64,000 bases of DNA, from positions 35,447,832-35,511,831 of the forward strand of contig NC_081830.1 of NCBI RefSeq assembly GCF_030867095.1. The letters are read 5' to 3'. Source of the DNA: Alligator mississippiensis (Eukaryota; Chordata; Crocodylia; Alligatoridae). Within the stretch, counting starts at the first letter, position 1; the number at the start of each line of letters is the position of its first letter. Below the pieces are notes generated by a model that did not search any database, was not told where the DNA came from, and was given only the letters and a program-made list of their open reading frames with translations. Made by a program: the position numbers and the translations under genes. Below are positions 59,676 to 64,000 of this stretch, piece after piece.

Positions 59676-60918
59676 AATATAATGACATTTCCCCAGAGCA
59701 CATAAGATATTTCCCCTCATACCTCTAAAAATATAGCTTTTTGTTTTTTAAATCTCATCTTTGTTTGCCTTGTGTTTCAAATACCACAAAATTGATTCCA
59801 AGATTTATACCTGGATTAAAACGAGAATCAAAAGAAGATTGAAAAGAAGATTTAAGACCTCCTAAAGTCTTTTCTTTTCTTTCTCCAGATTAGTGTTCAG
59901 GAAGAAGAGTTAAATCAACAGCCCTGAGTACTGGTGTTCTATATCTGCATAGCAGATATAGACTTAGATTCAGCTAGGCAAATATTCTAACTATTCATAT
60001 CAGTAATACTGAAACTTCCTCTGTAGACAGTAGTGAAATTCATGTTCCATGGACAATCCAATTTTGCCTATTTAGGATTCCAAAAAAAGGTCATTTGCTG
60101 CTCACTGGGTGGGGATCCAAATCATTTCCTTTCATTTCACATCAAGAGCCACTTCTCCTTTTTGTTGTAACAATTACAAACAAGTGGTCATCTCAAGTTT
60201 CCTGACGTGCATTCTTTTTTCTGTATCATGTTAATTCAGTCCTTCAGAGCAGAGGCAAATATAGAATGTTATCTTCTTGTTGCAAAAGGTTTTACCAGTT
60301 GCCCTAATGGGCAATCTGTATGAAATGCTTGCCTCATCAGTGCTACATCACATATTCTGAGTCTAACTAGAAGTATGAACACTCTGTCACACATACAAGT
60401 TGTGTCACTAACTGCTTCCATTACATTTGATAAATGTCACATTTTTTTTTGCATTGTACTCAAACAAACACATGAACACACACTTCTGTGCACATGTATA
60501 CAGGTGGATCCAGAATTGTAAAAATGGGGGTGTGAGAACAGTGACTGGCACTGCAGGGGTGGCTGCATTTCACCCTCCCAGCCTCCCCTCTACCTACTGG
60601 GGTAGGCAGAACTTACCATGCAAGCAGCAACCAGGGACTTTTTCAAGTCCCCAAATGAGGTAAGAATCCCCTCCTCCACTCAACTCTTGGCAGCATCTTT
60701 CCCTCCATGTTCAGTTGCACCTCCCCTCCCATCCCTTTCTCTCATCATTCTTATTACTTATGTCTTTGGGCTCAGCACCTGCCACATCTGCTGTCCCATT
60801 TGTTCGTGTCCTACTCCAACCAGGGCTGGGAACCCGGGCTTGTCCAAGGACAGTGGAAGCAGCAGGTGCATCCCTCCTTCTTAGACTGGCATTTTCTCTT
60901 TGGAGGGTGAAGAGTATC
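59676..60918. other. Intergenic, no recognised gene
   Basis: AT-rich to about 60480, then C/T-rich. The overlapping frames at 60618-61164 run into the solo LTR and are not a gene. Confidence 0.4.
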
Positions 60919-61498
60919 TGTCATAACCCAGTGATTTTGGTACCTCGGCATGGTGGAATTTTCCCGCCACATGAGAGCCTCTTGCAAAGTAAAGGTTTTC
61001 TGTTGCAGCAGAAAACCCCCGGTGCAAGAGAGTTCCCACCATTCGCATGCAAATTTGTGTCCCGCTATTGGCCAGTTCTAAATTATTCCTACGTGGCGAC
61101 TAGTAATTGGCTTGCTAGCCATTTAAAATTTCACGCGACTTCCACCCAAGTCGGAGAACTTTGAGCAGGCTGCAGAGTGCTTCTAAAAGAGATCTGACTT
61201 GTGGCTGAGCTGATCGATAGACTGATCACCTATCGATTCTTCTCCCTGTCACCGAGCGCAATCCCAGACGTACCCTATTCCCACCGCCTTGATTGGTAGA
61301 TGGATGAGCTAGCCTGAGCCTTATCAGCTGGAACAACAGACATAGTTGTTCAGACGACCGGACCGTTTTCGTCGCAACTACAAGTGACGTAATTAAGTTT
61401 TACAACCATTAAGCTTTCTCGGCCTCTCTGTTCACCAGCCCGCCCGACGAACAAGTAATTATTAGATCACCTCGAGTCGGTTTTGGCCGTCCGAGACA
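60919..61498 (+). mobile_element. Solo LTR, 580 bp, with 5-bp target duplication
   Basis: Starts TGTCATAACCC and ends CCGAGACA, a TGTC...GACA terminal inverted repeat. It is flanked on both sides by GTATC (60914-60918 and 61499-61503), an exact 5-bp target-site duplication. It is CpG-rich compared with all surrounding DNA and contains an ATGCAAAT octamer near 61048 and a TGACGTAA near 61386. No internal viral region is adjacent, so this is a solo LTR left by recombination between the two LTRs of an endogenous retrovirus or LTR retrotransposon. The unmutated duplications and retained CpGs suggest a comparatively young insertion. Orientation is tentative. Confidence 0.85.
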
Positions 61499-62025
61499 GT
61501 ATCCAAGGGGACCAAGCAGGGAGGGGGCATGAGAATTGGTATGAGAACCTGGAATGGAATTGACATAATTGTTTAAGGCAGCAGAGTAATCAACCTACCT
61601 ACAATTGCCAAGCAGACATCTTTTAAGCTAAAACAGGAATGGGAGAGCTCTCCTTCTCCTCCTTCTTCTCCATCTAACACATACTAGTCATGGATTTGTG
61701 TCTACAGTTTTCTGACTGACATATTCACAGTGTTTATAGATAGCTGCATATCTGCTTATCCAGTGCACAGCCTCCTCTGAATGCTCAGCACCTGCATGTT
61801 GACTTATGTGTCCACACTATGTAAGTAATAGAGAGTACTAGAATTAGAAACTGTGCATAAGTGCCAAACACCCATTTAAGTGCTTGGAAAAATGACATTC
61901 AGGTGCACAGAGGGAAATGAAATTCCACCCGTTATGTTCATTAAAATAATATGAGAATATAAAGAGCCCTTTTGAGGGACCTTCAGAGGGAGATGGGCAC
62001 ATAACTCCCCAGTTGTTTTTTTTTT
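61499..62025. other. Intergenic, upstream of OR pseudogene
   Basis: Contains the right target duplication GTATC and a T run at 62015-62025. No gene recognised. Confidence 0.4.
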
Positions 62026-63763
62026 AAATCTAATCCAAGTTCTGCTCTTTGTGCTGGTGTTAGCCTTCTACATGGTGGCCCTCCTGGAACACACTGATAA
62101 TTATCATCTCAGTGACCCAGCCAATTCTTCATGCACCCACGTACTTTTTCCTCACGAACTTGTACTTCTTGGACTTCAGCTTCACCTCTGCTATAGCCCC
62201 CAAACTGCTAGTGAATCTGCTCTCAGAGATCCAGATAATCTCCTTCACGGGCTGTGGTGTTCAGATGTTTTTCTTTCTTCTCTTTGGCCTCACAGAGTGC
62301 TGTCTGCTCTTTGTCATGGCATATGATAGATATGTGGCTATATGCAAATCCCTGCAATATACTGTCAAGATGAACCAGAAGGTTTGCACACAGATGGCTG
62401 CTTTTTCATGGACTATTGGGATACTAGTAGCTTTTGGACAAACAATTTCAATGTTTACTCTGCCTTACTGTGGTTCCAATCGAATTAAACGTTTCTTTTG
62501 TGACATTTCCCTTCTGCTGAGATTAGCCAGCACTGACACCTACAGGAATGAAGTTTCTGTTGCCACAGTCACCATTGTCTTCATTCTGGTCCCTTATTTG
62601 CTCATCCTCTTGTCCTATATCTTCATCATCTCCACAGTCCTCAGGATGCCCTCAGTAGAGAGCCAATGCAAAGCCTTCTCCACCTGCTCATCAAACCTCA
62701 TTATAGTTTCTGTTTTCTATGGTACCATCATATTTACTTATGTGAGACCCAAAACTATGCATTCTCCAGATGGTGACAGGCTTCTCTCCCTGATGTATAC
62801 AATAGTGACACCATCAGTGAACCCCATTGTCTACAGTTTAAGGAACAAGGAGGTGAGGGTTTCTCTTAGGAACAACTACAAGCAGACCTGGACAGGTTGG
62901 ACAAGTGGGCACAAAACAACAGAACGCAGTTCAACAAGGAGAAATGCAAAGTGCTGCACCTAGGGAGGAAAAATATCCAGCATACCTACTGCCTAGGAAA
63001 TGACCTGCTTGGAGGCACGGAAGCGGAAAGGGATCTTGGAGTCCTAGTGGACTCCAAGATGAACATGAGTCGTCAGTGTGACAAAGTCATAAGAAAAGCT
63101 AATGGCACTTTATCGTGTATCAGCAGATGCATGACGAATAGATCCAAGGAGATGATACTTCCCCTCTATTGGGTGCCGGTCAGACCGCAGTTAGAATACT
63201 GAGTGCAATTTTGGGTGCCGCACTTCAAGAAGGATGTGGATAACCTGGAGAGGGTCCAGAGAAGGGCCACATGTATGGTTAAGGGCTTGCAAGCCAAGCC
63301 CTATGAGGAGAGACTACGGCACCTGGACCTCTTCATCCTCCACAAGAAAAGGTTGAGAGGTGACCTTGTGGCTGCCTATAAGTTCATTATGGGGGCACAG
63401 AAGGGAATTGGTGAGGCTTTACTCACCAAGGCGCCCCTGGGGGTTACAAGAAATAATGGCCATAAGCTAGCAGAGAGTAGATTTATACTGGACATTAGGA
63501 AGAACTTCTTCACAGCTAGAGTGGGCAAGGTCTGGAACGGGCTCCCAAGGGAGGTGGTGCTCTCCCCTACCCTGGGGGTCTTCAAGAGGAGGTTCGATAG
63601 GCATCTAGCTTCGGTCATCTAAACCCAGCACTCTTTCCTGCCTATGCAAGGGGTCGGACTTGATGATCTATTGAGGTCACTTCCGACCCAAAGATCTATG
63701 AATCTATGAGTCTATGAATCTATGAAATCAATAGGAAGGAAAACTTTATTTCAAGATCAATGA
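62026..63763 (+). pseudogene. Olfactory receptor pseudogene split by a CR1 insertion
   Basis: OR similarity starts in TM1 (LIQVLLFVLVLAFYMVALL) right after a T run, so the N-terminus with its start codon is gone. Two bases are missing at the GN motif: CTCCTGG is followed directly by AACACACTG, where CTGGGAAACACACTG is expected. From there the frame is open through ISVTQPILHAPTYFFLTNLY, TGCGVQMFFF, VMAYDRYVAIC, TLPYCGSNRIKRFFCD, KAFSTCSSNLIIV and PSVNPIVYSLRNKEVRVSLR, to 62870. A CR1 fragment then intervenes. After its tail, in-frame KSIGRKTLFQDQ and a TGA at 63761-63763 look like the original last codons. Other changes: the PMYFF motif is PTYFF. It is a class II OR. Intron-exon structure upstream is not visible. 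Confidence 0.9.
62871..63724 (+). mobile_element. CR1 LINE 3' fragment inside an OR exon
   Basis: An 854-bp CR1, 5'-truncated, encoding the ORF2 C-terminus from LDRLDKWAQNNRTQFNKEK through DLGVLVDSKMNMSRQC, LERVQRRATCMVKGL, KKRLRGDLVAAYKFIMGAQ and VWNGLPREVVL to SVI and a stop at 63622. It has one internal stop at 63200-63202 and is otherwise in a single frame after a change of frame, so it is fairly young. The 3' end is a run of ATCTATGA units (63696-63724). It resembles the CR1 at 15.6-19.7 kb but differs in sequence. A clear target duplication is not visible, as is common for CR1. Confidence 0.93.
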
Positions 63764-64000
63764 ACATGAGACGTTGATTCTCATTAATAACACATAGAGG
63801 GTCTTAGGTGATCTGTCTTAGGTAATTTATGAATTAGGGTCAACATGGATATTCCATATGAAGGTCAGTGTCAGGCTGCTTACTCCAAGACTCAAATTGT
63901 GTCACAAGTAACAAGAAATGTTGGACTGGGAGAGATTTGAGACAAGATTTTGGGAACAAATTGCTGAATTTAATTTCACCTAACAGACAGGGTCCTGTTT
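63764..64000. other. Downstream flank of OR pseudogene
   Basis: No gene recognised up to the window end. Confidence 0.4.

Overview
The window is vertebrate nuclear DNA from an accessory, transposon-rich olfactory receptor (OR) neighbourhood, most likely crocodilian. The evidence is several single-coding-exon class II OR genes and OR wrecks, many CR1 LINE copies of different ages with the typical 3' tail built on ATCTATGA-like units, several hAT-type non-autonomous elements, and at least three MITE-like elements whose ends read GCATCTACA(C/T)GTG or similar, in the style of the crocodilian Chompy elements. Species assignment is inference. No bacterial operons, CRISPR arrays, tRNAs or rRNAs were seen.

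Layout. 1-12.2 kb is a large imperfect palindrome. Arm 1 (1-1819 and 2343-3420) reads into an OR pseudogene at 3107-4080. Arm 2 (10381-12199 and 7456-8577) is its reverse complement and carries a shorter, more damaged OR copy. The outermost ~1.36 kb is identical in every stretch compared, and the inner parts have diverged. An LTR-like repeat also found near 47-48.4 kb is split around the inner part of arm 2. 12.2-22.8 kb holds a CR1 fragment, a TIR element (13461-14723), a nearly complete but broken CR1 (about 15.64-19.67 kb) and a hAT element with internal foldback structure (20975-22174). 22.8-35.3 kb is gene-poor: half an OR (24235-24719), a PIF/Harbinger-like transposase remnant, an old LINE endonuclease piece, a GC-rich inverted tandem repeat (32.3-33.5 kb) and an LTR-like insert flanked by about 70-bp direct repeats (34351-35201). 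36.0-50.3 kb contains the two intact OR genes, both on the minus strand (36036-37004 and 49342-50277), separated by LINE pieces of two non-CR1 lineages and a clean hAT MITE. 50-64 kb is repeat-rich: MITEs, a CpG-rich solo LTR with exact 5-bp target duplications (60919-61498), and an OR pseudogene (about 62026-63763) whose last dozen codons were cut off by a CR1 insertion.

Biology. The two intact ORs are expected to act as odorant-binding G-protein-coupled receptors in olfactory neurons. The intact receptor at 36036-37004 has an odd insertion of about ten residues, including an extra cysteine, in extracellular loop 2. The rest of the window records OR birth and death: inverted duplication, small deletions, premature stops, and retrotransposon hits inside coding exons. 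I found no wholly new enzymatic system. The most unusual material is structural: the stepwise-homogenised palindrome, the head-to-head microsatellite junction inside it, and two unrelated foldback elements.
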